Assembly (NCBI GenBank): GCA_950097015.1
Contig: CATNEN010000034.1
Span: 758,501 to 822,500 of the forward strand
Source of the DNA: Macrostomum hystrix
Lineage: Eukaryota > Platyhelminthes > Macrostomidae
Direction: 5' to 3'
Length of the DNA: 64,000 nt
Shown: positions 36,206 to 47,505 of the stretch, in pieces
Numbering within the stretch: position 1 is the stretch's first letter
Layout of the letters: every line of letters starts with the position of its first letter
Notes under the pieces: generated by a model
Told to the model about the DNA's origin: nothing
What the model saw: the letters and a program-made list of their open reading frames with translations, nothing else
Databases searched by the model: none
Translations under genes and position numbers: made by a program

Positions 36206-36454
36206 AAGGAATTTTACGATTGGACCAAATATTTTAAAATATGTTAAAAAGCAAAACACGTCAGATGTTGCTGAAGAATGCACTGTACTCTTAGGCAATA
36301 TAAGTACACATCTACAAGAATTAAGTACACATTTAGAGTACCTGACACAAATGAATTTATTAGTGAACTGATGGGTTCAATAAGGCAACATTTCAGATAT
36401 AATCTTAAATCATAGTGTTTAAGAAACGCTAATGAAGCGAATCTGCATACAACT
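36206..36454. other. Short unique spacer between arrays
   Basis: AT-rich, with no gene recognised. TTTATT at about 36357-36362 would be a minus-strand AATAAA, far downstream of MON1. Confidence 0.35.
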
Positions 36455-36890
36455 GACAGGTGAGGATACAACTGACAGGTGTGGCTACAACTGACAGATG
36501 AGGCTACAACTGACAGGTGAGGCTACAACTGACAGATGAGGCTACAACTGACAGATGAGGCTACAACTGACAGATGAGGCTACAACTGACAGATGAGGCT
36601 ACAACTGACAGATGAGGCTACAATTGACAGGTGTGAAAACAACTGACAGGTGAGGATACAACTGACAGGTGAGGATACAACTGACAGGTGAGGCTACAAC
36701 TGACAGGTGAGGCTACAACTGACAGGTGAGGCTACAATTGACATGTGAGGCTACAACTGACAGGTGAGGCTACAACTGACAGGTGAGGATACAACTGACA
36801 GGTGAGGCTAAAACTGACAGGTGTGGCTACAACTGACAGGTGAGGCTACAACTGACAAGTGCGGCGACAACTGACAGGTGTGACTATATC
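36455..36890. repeat. 19-bp minisatellite containing a splice-donor-like word
   Basis: About 23 units of ctacaactgacaggtgagg and variants (agatgagg, aggtgtgg, gatacaactg). On the plus strand each typical unit contains CAGGTGAGG, an excellent match to the 5' splice-site consensus. Confidence 0.95.
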
Positions 36891-37294
36891 CAACTGCACC
36901 GTAGGACAAAACAGCAACAAGATTCGAACTTATCGATATCTAATGCAATAAAAACTAACAAACCCAAGAGGCCATCAGATGTTTCAATTACTATTGATTT
37001 TAGCGGAACAAAATCAGCAGGACATAAGCGTAGAAAAACACACAATCAATTGAAATTAGCATGCACACTACTGCCAGAAATATCACAGATTCGAAGGCGT
37101 CTTAACCCACCTTCGGAGCAAATAAAATGGCGGGCGAGACTGTTGGCAGTCCATGGATTTTTATACTCTGATATTGGAATAGCAGAAAGCAAGGCGGATA
37201 TTGAACAAAACAGTTAGCAGGCACTTAAACCAAGCATCATTGGAGACACCAAGGAGCCACCCTTTGAAGACCCACTTCCCCCGAGGGCTGGGGA
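36891..37294. other. Region downstream of MON1
   Basis: A plus-strand frame (36840-37217, 125 codons) begins inside the 19-bp array and shows no domain. More likely this is the MON1 3' UTR and flank on the minus strand. Confidence 0.4.
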
Positions 37295-40200
37295 TTAGAA
37301 AGACGGCGAGGATAGGCAGAACAGGCGGTCCCGCTCGCGGCCCAGCCATTTCAGCACGCGATTAACCGATCGGATGGCGGATTGCTTGCTGGCTAGCGGG
37401 CTGAAGGCGGCGTACAGCTCGAACTCTTCCGTTATCTGAGTGGGGATGTGCGGTACGGAGAGAGAATGGCTGTTAGGAGAGGCATTGGGATGACAGTGGA
37501 GGCATTGGGATGTCTAAGATGGAATTGGGGCTTCAGGGGAGGCATTTTGATGTCAGGGGAGGCATTGGGATGTCAGGGGAGGCATTGGGATGTCTAAGAT
37601 GGAATTGGGGCTTCAGGGAAGGAATTGGGATTTTAGGGAAGGCAGTGGGACGACAGAGATAGTACTGGGTTGTCAGATCATGTACTGGGGTGTCAGATAA
37701 GGTACTGGGGTCTCAGATAAGGTACTGGGGTCTCAGATAAGGTACTGGGGTGTCAGATAAGGTACTGAGATGTCAGGTAAAGTACTGGGGTGTCAGATAA
37801 AGTACTGGGGTGTCAGGTAAGGTACTGGGGTGTCAGATAAGGTACTGAGATGTCAGATAAGGTACTAGGGTGTCAGATAAGGTACTGGGGTGTCAGGTAA
37901 AGTACTGGGGTGTCAGATAAAGTACTGGGGTGTCAGATAAGGTACTGAGATGTCAGATAAGGTACTAGGGTGTCAGATAAGGTACTGAGATGTCAGGTAA
38001 AGTACTGGGGTGTCAGATAAAGTACTGGGGTGTCAGGTAAGGTACTCGTACTGGGGTGTCAGGTAAGGTACTGAGATGTCAGATAAGGTACTAGGGTGTC
38101 AGATAAGGTACTGGGGTGTCAGATAAGGTACTGGGGTGTCAGATAAGGTACTAGGGTGTCAGATAAGGTACTGAGATGTCAGATAAGGTACTAGGGTGTC
38201 AGATAAGGTACTGAGATGTCAGGTAAAGTACTGGGGTGTCAGATAAAGTACTGGGGTGTCAGGTAAGGTACTCGTACTGGGGTGTCAGGTAAGGTACTCG
38301 TACTGGGGTGTCAGGTAAGGTACTCGTACTGGGGTGTCAGGGACAGTGACAGCAACTCACCCAGCCCATCACAGAGGCCAGCTGGTTAGTGTGATAGACC
38401 AGTTTCAGCGGTCTTGTTCGCCGATGCAGCAGGGCGTGCATTCGCTGATAGAGGGCCAGGATTTTCTGCTGATCCTCCGGCTGGCTAAACGGGTCGCCCA
38501 TCTGCGGTGAGAAGTACTGGCCGGCCAGTTTGATTTTGTAAACAAAGTGGCGCACCTCCTCGGCGCCAGTTTGCGCCAGGCTCCACTGGCCGGCGCTGGC
38601 GCTATCGCGAATCTGCGCCAGACAATTGGCCTTCTGCAGCTTCTGAGAATGACATGGGTGGGAGCTGGCATTGAAGTTGACACAGCTGCCTACTATGAGT
38701 AGAGTGATCAGCGCTTTTGCTTGATTTAAAAATCACCATTGAAATAGCTCGGAAAAGTTACGATTTATAAAACGGAGTCTCATACATTCTAGATCCCAAA
38801 GTCCATGGATTCTAGATCCCGAGTTCCATGGATTCTAGATCCCGAGTTCCATGGATTCTAGATCCCAAATTCCATGGATACTAGATCTCGAGTTCCATGG
38901 ATTCTAGATCCCGAGTTCCATATTTCTCTATCCCGAGTTCCAAATATCACGAGTTCCAAATATCACGAGTTCCAAATATCACGAGTTCCAAATATCACGA
39001 GTTCCAAATATCACGAGTTCCAAATATCACGAGTTCCAAATATCACGAGTTCCAAATATCACGAGTTCCAAATATCACGAGTTCCAATGCTCCTAGATCC
39101 TAAATCCCAAATTTGATCCAGCCTACTAGTTTCACTGATCCCATATCTCAATTCTTAGATCCTACGCTCCTTGATCACAGACCCATTTTTCCCAGTTCTC
39201 AGCCACCGCATGCAAACAACAGCGAACCTCCATAATTTTATTCTTAGCCTCGGCCAGTGCGTCGAAGCTGTTGCCATCCACCGTGAGCAGCACCAGACAG
39301 AGCTCCTCGTCCAGGAAGCACACGTAGGCGTACAGGTTGCCGCTGGCGTCAAATTTAGGTAAACAGATTGGCGTCCAAGCCTGACTAGTCTTAAAAGACT
39401 CAGTGCAGTTGATTAGGTTAATGATTAAATGCATGTCCAATGGGTGCAAATACTGTCTCTTCATGTGCACCAGGCTGACCAGCTTGGTGCCGCTAAGCAG
39501 GATGCCGAATACAAGATCCTGCGGTGGAGGGTGCAGGGCCGGTTGAAGATTTGCATTAAAGCGCTTTTTTGATAGTCATCTCATTTATTTTTTTTCAGCA
39601 TTTTCAAAAGCAAATAAACTCGTTTAGCGTGTTAATTTTATGTTTTACTCATTTTCTACGCTTTTGAATTAACCTTCTACCCATTCTGAATTTTGACTGC
39701 TGTTAGCTTGTGTCCATCTGTCTGCTCACAGTGTCTGTCAATCTGTCTGCTCACAGTGTCTGTCAATCTGTCTGCTCACAGTGTCTGTCAGTCTTTCTGC
39801 TCACAGTGTCTGTCAATCTGTCTGCTCACAGTGTCTGTCAATCTGTCTGCTCACAGTGTCTGTCAGTCTTTTTGCTCACAGTGTCTGTCAATCTTTCTGC
39901 TCACAGTGTCTGTCAATCTGTCTGCTCACAGTGTCTGTCAATCTGTCTGCTCACATTTTGTCAATCTGACTGTCAATCTGTCTGCTCACAGTGACTGTCA
40001 ATCTGTCTGCTCACAGTGTCTGTCAATCTGACTGTCAATCTGTCTGCTCACAGTGTCTGTCCATCTGGCTGCTCACAGTGGCTGTCAATCTGTCTGTGTC
40101 AACCTTTGGACACACAAGTTGTGGTTCTGTGTCCATTTGTCTGTTGTGGCTGTGTGTCCGTCTGTCTGGTGTTTTTGTCTGTCCACCTGTCTGTTGTGGT

Positions 40201-41920
40201 TGTGTGTCCATCTGTCTCTTGTGGGTGTCTGTCCACCTGTCTGCCGTGATTGTCCGTCATCTGTCTGTTGTGGGTGTCTGTCCAACTGTCTGCTTTGAGT
40301 GTGAGTTGTTCGTTTTCGAAAGTTTTTAAAGAACACAGTATTAAAATGTGCTAATAGAATTAAGTTTGACAAATATTAATAACGACAACATAAAATAAAG
40401 TTGTAACTATTAAAGATCTCTAATTAACAAGACAACTGTTGTTAACCGCAAAAATTGCAAAGTGAGCCAGATAGTTATATAGTTTAAAAGTAAAATCCTG
40501 TTAATAGACAGCGGCCGTAAGAATTGCCACTGTCGTACTCATTTGCTTGCACCAAGTGTGAGCAGTAAAAAATAAATAAATAAGCCTATTAAAGTGCTGT
40601 TAAAATCTATGGATTTAAGGTTAACAAAACGAACTAAAACTTTTTTAACATAACGAAACAATAAATATTTTTACCTGCAAAAAAGCAATCAATAACTTAC
40701 CGGATTTCGACGATTCTGCAAGCCAATCGGTGTTAATTTGTTATGAAGTAAGAATTATGAAAAGCTTTTCAAGTAACAGAATAAGTAATTGAAAGAATAA
40801 TTACGGAATGAGTGCCATGAAACAATGTGCCAATCGCGGTTAAGTAGTTTTCTATTTTCCCCATATTGCACTACTGTGAGTAGGCCTATGGACAATTAAA
40901 TGATTATGACATTATAACCTCCTACACGCTCACCTTCATGCGAGCACCAGAGCAGATGGCCTCGCCAACAGCATCTCTAGTTGACTTAGGCAACGGTAGG
41001 CACTGCACAGCGCCAAGTAGAGGGCCAATGTCATGCTCCATGAATACCAGTAGGCCAGTCAGAAACCGGTCCGCATCTGGTAGTAGGTGTCGCAAGTCGT
41101 AGTTCGGCTTACGAAATGCCCTCTTGAGCACAGTGAAGGTGAGCAGGCTCAGGATCTGATTGTAGAGATAGTTGAGCTGCAGCAGCAGCTGACTATGGGA
41201 CTCGGCTGAGCGACAGACGCACACCAGAATGAGAAATTCTTTGGCTAAGAATACAAATCTACGATCGGCCGATTCGAACCAGTGCACGGAGTCGTCAGAG
41301 TCTTCAACAACGGACACCAGGGCGGTCATGACGCCCATGTGGGTGACTAGCTTCTCTTCGTTGCCATGCCGACTGTATATTGGCTTGCCGCTGCGGCTCA
41401 TGACGAACACGTGCCGCTCGGCTGTGCGCCATTCCGCAGTGAGTGTCTCCTCTTCTTCCTCGGCGACTGGTGCCTCAACTGCAGCCGAGGAGAGGCCCGC
41501 CGCTGTCACTGCAGCCAGCCCAGTGGGGCCTGCCGCACCTGGCAACACGGACAATGTCAGCTGGTTGAGGCTCAGAACGGCATTCGAGTCGTTCTCTTCT
41601 TCCTCATCTTCGTCTACATCGTCGTCGGCTGCGGCGGGAATGGCAGCAGAGGCTGGGACAGCGGCGGCAGCGATGGCAGCTGGCGTCGGTGCGTCGCAGC
41701 TGGAGGCCCGGGCAATTCGGCGAATGGCACCGCGGCTAGCTTTGCCAGACACCTCCGTGTGAATATCCTCCATGTCGACTGTTGAGACGAGTGCCAGTTG
41801 TTTGTCCTCGTCCAAGTCAGCGACTATCCCTTGAGGCATCGAAGACAGAGAGTCTTCGCGGCTGATACCGCTGGCATCCAGGTCACTTGCTGAATGTTGC
41901 TGCTGCTCAGAGGTCTCCAT
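37295..41920 (-). CDS. MON1: MON1, vacuolar fusion protein (Rab7 GEF subunit)
   Basis: Four minus-strand exons: 41920-40934, 39518-39228, 38642-38361 and 37435-37295. All junctions are phase 0 and together give 566 aa ending LFCLSSPSF. MON1 pairs with CCZ1 as the guanine-nucleotide exchange factor that recruits Rab7 to late endosomes, lysosomes and autophagosomes (established for the family). Residues 1-165 are a low-complexity acidic and Ala-rich leader. The first longin domain starts at about 169 (HVFVMSRSGKPIYSRHGNEE, HMGVMTALVS) and continues through NYDLRHLLPDADRF. Exon 2 gives the middle domain (AWTPICLPKFDASGNLYAYV). Exons 3-4 give the C-terminal domain (RHFVYKIKLAGQYFSPQ, RPLKLVYHTN, ITEEFELYAAFSPLASKQSA, WLGRERDRLFCL). 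ATG 41918-41920 is the first in-frame ATG after a stop-free leader. The exon 2 donor is a weak GTTCGC; the others are GTGAGC and GTGAGT. Every intron contains a minisatellite. Confidence 0.95.
37465..38340. repeat. 20-bp minisatellite in MON1 intron 3
   Basis: A leading block (37465-37655) has ggcattgggatgtcagggga-type units. It is followed by about 33 units of tactggggtgtcagataagg with aggtaa and tgagatg variants. Some units carry a ggtactcgtactgg insertion (38040, 38265, 38290, 38315). On the transcribed (minus) strand each unit ends CACCCCAG, a 3' splice-site-like word. The array stops about 20 bp short of the exon 3 donor. Confidence 0.95.
38784..39150. repeat. 16-bp and ~24-bp minisatellite in MON1 intron 2
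   Basis: Positions 38784-38930 hold about six units with gattctagatcccgagttcc plus atg. Positions 38930-39085 hold ten 16-bp units, aaatatcacgagttcc. The shared cgagttcc word suggests one unit was derived from the other. Confidence 0.94.
39705..40290. repeat. 25-bp minisatellite in MON1 intron 1
   Basis: About 14 units of 25 bp (tctgtctgctcacagtgtct plus gtcaa) run to about 40090. They pass into degenerate gtctgttgtgg/tgtgtgtccatct units to about 40290. On the transcribed strand each good unit contains GTGAGC, the same hexamer as the real exon 1 donor at 40928-40933. Confidence 0.94.
40291..40933 (-). other. Remaining part of MON1 intron 1
   Basis: AT-rich intronic sequence between the 25-bp array and the exon 1 donor (GTGAGC, 40928-40933 on the minus strand). 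Nothing else was seen. Confidence 0.7.
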
Positions 41921-42216
41921 AGTTCCCAGAAGATACAAAATTGAAATTTTGAAGCTTTAATGTGTTTTGTGCAGACAGTTTTAATGGCTGAAGTGGTAGT
42001 GATGCTGTTTCACTATAGTCTACATTAAAAATATCTATATTTGCTGTCTGGCCTTATAGGTTTTAATTAACTTACTATTTTTAGCTATTCTGGTTATGTT
42101 CAAATAAAATATAAAAAAGCATTATCATAAACAAAAGTTCATGTAAAATTGTATCCATATGACTTGATAAATCAATATATTAAACATTATTAGCTACAAA
42201 TGATGAATTTACAATA
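41921..42216. other. MON1 upstream region
   Basis: AT-rich sequence between the MON1 start codon and the first MITE. It should hold the promoter and 5' UTR; I see no motif I can defend. Confidence 0.4.
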
Positions 42217-42224
42217 TCTAATAA

Positions 42225-42505
42225 CATACATGCGCAACCTCCCAAATCTTAGCCGGCCGTGCGACTTAGATTTTCCTCTCATTTGCGACTTAGTTCATTT
42301 CATTGCTCTATTTATGACTTAGTTTGCTCTCATTTGCTCTCTTTTTCTCTCCCCTTTTTCCTTTTCTTCACGCCTTCCTTTTTTGTCCCTTGGTCCCCCC
42401 TTTGATTTTTTTGCGCTTGGTCTATTGGTTTTTGCGACTTACCTTGCTTGGCCCTTGTTTCACCTGGCCGGTTTGGCCGGGTTGGCCGGGTGTTGCGTAT
42501 GTATG
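42225..42505 (+). mobile_element. MITE copy 1 (281 bp) with 8-bp target duplication
   Basis: The ends are near-inverted copies: catacatgcgcaac at 42225-42238 and gttgcgtatgtatg at 42492-42505 (one mismatch). Perfect 8-bp direct repeats tctaataa flank the element at 42217-42224 and 42506-42513. The interior has a long pyrimidine tract and ggccggttt/ggccgggt words, with no coding capacity. An 8-bp duplication is typical of hAT-type transposons. The terminal sequence differs from that of the hAT element at 43690, so that element is not obviously its source. Confidence 0.85.
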
Positions 42506-42687
42506 TCTAATAACTATATACTATCTCAGACAGAAGTTGTTTATTAATATGATTGTATAAATATAAAATAGCATATTGTAACAGTAGGATAACCTACCTT
42601 GGTCTGCCTAGCCAGGGGTTGGTGCATCTAGCTTATGCTAGCTGGCCTGGTGGTTAAGCTTAAGGTGTAACTCATGCCACTTAGCTA

Positions 42688-42937
42688 CATACATGCGCAA
42701 CACCCGGCCAACCTGGCAAAACCGGCCGGGTGAAACGAGGGCCAAGCAAGGTAAGTCGCAAAAACCAATTGACCAAGCGCAAAAAATCAAAGGGGGGACC
42801 AAGGGACAAAAAAGGAAGACGTGAAGAAAAGGAAAAAGGGGAGAGAAAAAGAGAGCAAATGAAAGCAAACTAAGTCGTAAATAGAGCAAAAACTAAGTAG
42901 CATGGCTGGCTAAGATTTAGGAGGTTGCGCATGTATG
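42688..42937 (-). mobile_element. MITE copy 2 (250 bp), opposite orientation
   Basis: This is the inverted relative of 42225-42505: catacatgcgcaac at 42688-42701 and gttgcgcatgtatg at 42924-42937, a perfect inverted pair. Its interior is the reverse complement of copy 1 at high similarity, with small gaps. The flanks cttagcta and ctgagtta match at 6 of 8 positions, consistent with an eroded target duplication. The pair, 182 bp apart, could fold into a long hairpin if transcribed together. Confidence 0.82.
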
Positions 42938-43681
42938 CTGAGTTATATGTTAGATTGGCTATGAATGTGCTATGTATACACAAAATAAGATGTGGTAAAT
43001 AAAGTATTTAAATAAACTCACTTGCACAAGTTTCCAAGCTGCCAAAAAATATTATAAATTATCCAATTATATTAGCCTAAAAAAGTTAGTTTGCAATTCA
43101 CAATAATAGCAAGCTAAAAAGTAAACCAAAATAAAATGTCTAATTCATACCTATTTATATAATATATCAGATGCTGCATGAAAAGCCATATGTTGTTTTG
43201 AAAATAACATGGCTTTGTTTCACCCTTAATTGTCAACAGATATTTGATTTTCAATTTCTGTATATAATTCCAGATTCTAAAATAGTTATCTATAAAATTG
43301 GCAGTTTCATACATTAAATTGTTTTCTTATATTTCAAATAAACAGTTACACAATTAAACTTCTAAACTGTGTCAAGCCACTTATTAAATGCTCAGTAAAG
43401 GCAGTCAGTGATTAAAACACTGCCATTAAAGCCTATTATATTGGGTAATGTGTAACCCAGTAGAGGAAGTGACTAGTTATCCAGCCACATTGTAGACAAA
43501 GCTAAATATTTGTCTGCAGAAATATACAATTAAGCAAAATTGAGCAAAAAATATTAAAGAGCAGTATCAAATATCTGCTCTTGTTCTCAGCAAAGCATTT
43601 TACATTCCCCTAAACTCTCTTGGACTCAGTACTAACTATCAACTAGACTAATATTGGGCCACATCAGCACAGCACAGATAT
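42938..43681. other. AT-rich unique DNA
   Basis: AT-rich with many stops in all frames. No gene or repeat recognised. Confidence 0.45.
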
Positions 43682-43689
43682 GTCTTGTC

Positions 43690-46600
43690 CAGTGGCGGAT
43701 CCAGGGGGGGGTGGGGGGGCGGCCGCCCCCCCACTTTCGCCGTGGCTGGACTTGCATGGAAGGGAGATATTTTAATTTTGGGCTCCTCAACCCACAAAGT
43801 CCAAGTTCTTCATTATATTTCCATTGCTTCTATGGTCTGTCTGCTTTTCCTTGGAATGGAATTGCATCCCATGGAACATTGTTGGTTCGGTTTTATTTAT
43901 TTCTAGCCAAACCATTGGCAAGAGAGAAGCTAAGTTATGTTATGATAGTAAGAGTAGGGTGAGAGCACAGACCAAGAAAAGAAATATAACTAGACTGCGC
44001 ATCCCACATTTCTTGCTTGGGCTTGTTTTTGACCAAATGACAGTGGAAAAAAAAGAGACCCCGACAAGCTGAGTTGGCTGAGGGTAAGAAGAAAGGCCCG
44101 GGCACAATTATCGATCGTGGGGGAGTGGGCGCTGGGGTGCCACTTTTCCTACTAGGAAAAAGGCACAAATTTTTTTACCCTCATGCGCAGTCTAGTTATA
44201 TTTCTTGGTCTGTGGGTGAGAGAGACACTGAGACTCTGAGAGAGACTTGGGGTGGGGGAATGGAATGAAAAGGGGTTGAAAGGCTTTTCCTCCCCCATTT
44301 TGGGGTTCAGACTTGAGAGCAATGTACATTGCGTCAATGCGTCTTGCAAAAACCAGCGAAAGCTTAACAGCCTGCTACAAAGGACAAATAGTTTGAGCCA
44401 GTCCCGGCTATCTGTCTACACTCAACACCAATTGAACTTGAAGTCCGTAAAATCCATTTGGCAAGTCTTAACATATGATGCACAATCACGAAGAATGAAG
44501 CGAGCATCTTCTCCATTAGAGCGTGACGCAAAGCGACAAAAATTGCTAATGCACTTTTTTGTTACACCACCTGGTCCTGCCACTGCTGCTGCAAAGTTAT
44601 CTGCTGCTTCTACTGCTGCTGAGATCTGATTCATTTCTTCTTCTGCTGCTCCTGCTGCTGCTGCCACTGCTGAGAGACCTAGTTCTTCTGCTGTTGCTGT
44701 TTCGGAACAATTTGCTACAACTTGTACTCGTAATTCAGACGAAGCTGAAGCCAGCACCTCTGAATGCGATGCCGAGTTCAATGGAGATACCAGAGAAGCC
44801 AATGAAGTACAAGTGAGCAAGTTGTCTGACTTTGACATAGGTCTATTCGATCCTGCTGCTGACAGTGCCACTAAGATAGCCTTCCTGACGCAAACGTGGG
44901 AGCCCCCCAGTTCCTACCCAATGCCATTTGAAGAGCGAAAGACAAAGGGCAAAATAGAAAAGAGATTCCTGAGGCACAGTCATCTAGCCGACAAACCCTG
45001 GTTAGCATACTCACATGTAAAGAGTGGCTTGTTCTGCAAAGTTTGTGTGCTATTTGGTACTCAGCAAGGGCAACAAGGTCACCAATTGGGAAGACTAGTT
45101 CATGAGCCGTTGCAAAAGTACGCAAGACTCTTGGGAGCAGATGGCTATCTCTGCGCTCATGAGCATACCAACTACCACAAAGACAATGTACTGAGAGCAC
45201 AGGAGTTCAAGCGAATGGTGCCAGAACAGCACATTGACAGTCGATTGGCAACACAGAGGCAGGAGCAGATTGCAAAGAACAGGCATATCCTCAGCTCTAT
45301 TGTGCGTGCCATCCTAGTCTGTGGGAGGAGTGGCTCTGCTCTCAGGGGACACCGAGATGATCATGGTGTGCTAGAGACTGCCGACCGACCTGGCCAGAAT
45401 GATGGTCTCTTTCGAGAGATCCTGCGAGCAATGGTGGACACAGGAGACAAGAGGCTAGAGGAGCATCTGCGCTCTGGACCCGGCAACGCTAAGTACACCA
45501 GCAAGACGATTCAGAATGAGCTGATCGAGTGCATTGGAGAAGTGATTCTGGACCGCCTGAAGGAGCAGATAAACAATGCACAGTTTGTGTCCATCCAGGC
45601 TGATGAAACAACAGACCAGGCCACAAAGGAGCAGCTGACAGTATGTGTTCGCTATGTGTTTGATGGAGCAATTTGTGAAGACTTTCTGGGATTCACCATT
45701 GCAGAGGACATGACTGGAGCGGGACTTGCGAGGAACATTCTGTCCCAGTTCGTCACTCTCGGCATTCCCTTGGAAGGGCGGCTGGTGGGATTGGGATTTG
45801 ATGGTGCCAGTGCGATGAGCGGCAAGTTCAAGGGAGCTCAAGCAATAATCAGAGAAGAGCACCCCATTGCCATCTACATTCATTGTGCTGCGCATCAACT
45901 CAATCTGGTCATCAGCAAGAGCAGCGAAGTCCCTGGCATCAGAAATATGTGGGGAAACATCCAAGAGCTGGCGAAGTTCTTCAACAGTTCTGCTCAGAGA
46001 GTGAAGTGTCTGGAGGACATAGTGAAGTCACAGAACCATCAGGCCAATACCCGTCGAGTGAAGAACCTATGCGACACTAGCTGGATTGAAAGACACGATG
46101 CGGTTCTAACAACAAGACATCTACTGATACCAATCGTGCAAGCTCTTGAAGAAGTTCGCGAGCATTCCAACCCAGAAGCATCCAGAAATGCAAAAGCTCT
46201 GCTTAATTCGATGGACGCAGAGTTTCTGGTATCAATCGTGGTTCTGGATGTAACTTTGACTCTCACCAAGGGATTGGCAGAAGCTCTCCAGAAGTGTGCA
46301 ATAGATTTGCTAAGTGCCAGGTTTTTAATTGCGGATGTGCAAGAGCAACTGCAGAAGTGGCGGGAAGAGTCTGCAGAGAAGTTCAGTGAGCTCTGGGAGA
46401 AGATTCTAGAGACTGCAGAGGCAATTGAAATCGACTTGACTCCTCCTAGGCGAGTTGCGCATCAAACGAATTGTGCCAATCATCCTACTACTGATCCCAA
46501 GGACTACTGGCATTTGACAATCTTTGTTCCCTTCTTGGATGGACTACTGGTCAACCTGCAAGACCGATTTGCACGCCTTTCTGACGTTGCTTCTGGACTC

Positions 46601-47497
46601 AGTGCCCTTATCCCAGCAACAGCCAAGAAGCATGCAAATCCATTCATTCAGCTCAAGCCATCAATGCAGCACTTTGCTTCAGTTCTGCCAAGCCAGGAGC
46701 AAGAGGAGGTTGAAGCAGAATTTAACCAGTGGATGTGACTCTGGCAAAGGGAGGATCCACAGAAATGGCCCACAACTTTGACTAAGACAATCTTGGAGTG
46801 CGACCATAGCCTGTTTCCCAACATCAGCACTCTCTTGAACATTTACGCAACGCTGCCTGTCTCCACTGCCACTGGAGAAAGATCCTTCTCTTTGCTGAAG
46901 TTCCTAAAGAATTACTTGCGCAGCACCATGGGAGAAGAGCGGCTGAATGGACTGGCATTGGCCTTCATCCACAAGGACATGATTTGTAATACTGCAAGTA
47001 CAATATCTGCAACTGTGGAGAAGTTTCTGTCAAAGGATGTCAATCGCCGTTCCTGCTTCAATTAAGTGATTCCAATTCGTTAATTCCAATTTCCATTCTT
47101 CTACGCTCTATTTGCTACTAACGATTGCTTATTCGCGTCTCACTGCAACACGTACATTCTATTCAAATTTCAAATTAAAATATTATAGTGTTGGTCTTCT
47201 CACATTGTCATTGACTTTCTTTTAAATGAAGCCTTGATAACTCACTAAATATAATTGTCAATATTGGCCAAAATGGGTTAGTTCTTCCCGAGACCCGAGC
47301 CAACTTCTACTACTACCCTCATGTGTCAGAGTCATTTGCACCACTCTAGGCATTAAAATGTATGCAAAAATTGATATATCCTCTCAAGATCTTGTATTGA
47401 GCATAGATGAAAGATAGATGGATTGGGATTACTTAGTTTCTAGTTTCTGTACTCGCATATCCGCCACCCCACTTAAGAAATCCTGGATCCGCCACTG
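43690..47497 (+). mobile_element. Full-length hAT transposon (3.8 kb)
   Basis: The terminal inverted repeats are cagtggcggatccagg at 43690-43705 and cctggatccgccactg at 47482-47497, perfect over 16 bp. Perfect 8-bp target-site duplications gtcttgtc flank the element at 43682-43689 and 47498-47505. The 8-bp duplication, the CAGTGGCGGATCC-type end and the encoded DUF4371/hAT-C transposase all agree on the hAT superfamily (ZMYM1-like branch). Next to the left end lies a G/C palindrome (about 43706-43732). Intact ends and duplication argue for a fairly recent insertion, although the transposase is interrupted. Confidence 0.96.
44495..47065 (+). pseudogene. hAT transposase with two in-frame TGA codons
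   Basis: One continuous reading frame from ATG 44495 to TAA 47065 (about 854 sense codons) is broken only by TGA at 44627-44629 and TGA at 46736-46738. The N-terminus is basic (MKRASSPLERDAKRQ), as usual for this family. A TTF-type zinc finger follows (KPWLAYSHVKSGLFCKVC ... HEHTNYHKD). The DUF4371/RNase-H-like core has the DDE-type landmarks SIQADETTD, GLGFDGASAMSGKFKG and IHCAAHQLNLV. After the second TGA comes the hAT C-terminal dimerisation region (TGERSFSLLKFLKNYLRSTM, ERLNGLALAFIHKD). The first TGA could be bypassed from a downstream ATG near 44920, but the second removes the dimerisation domain. There are no frameshifts. It could be a young, just-silenced copy, or an internal intron could remove a stop, though I see no clear splice sites. 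Confidence 0.9.
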
Positions 47498-47505
47498 GTC
47501 TTGTC

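Noticed and set aside
36840-37217. Plus-strand 125-codon frame downstream of MON1
   Set aside because: It begins inside the 19-bp array, has no recognisable domain, and lies where the MON1 3' UTR is expected on the other strand.
44495-47065. Reassigned TGA codon to explain the hAT frame
   Set aside because: The FAM221A-like, cadherin and LRR-Ig genes all terminate naturally at TGA, so the standard code applies.
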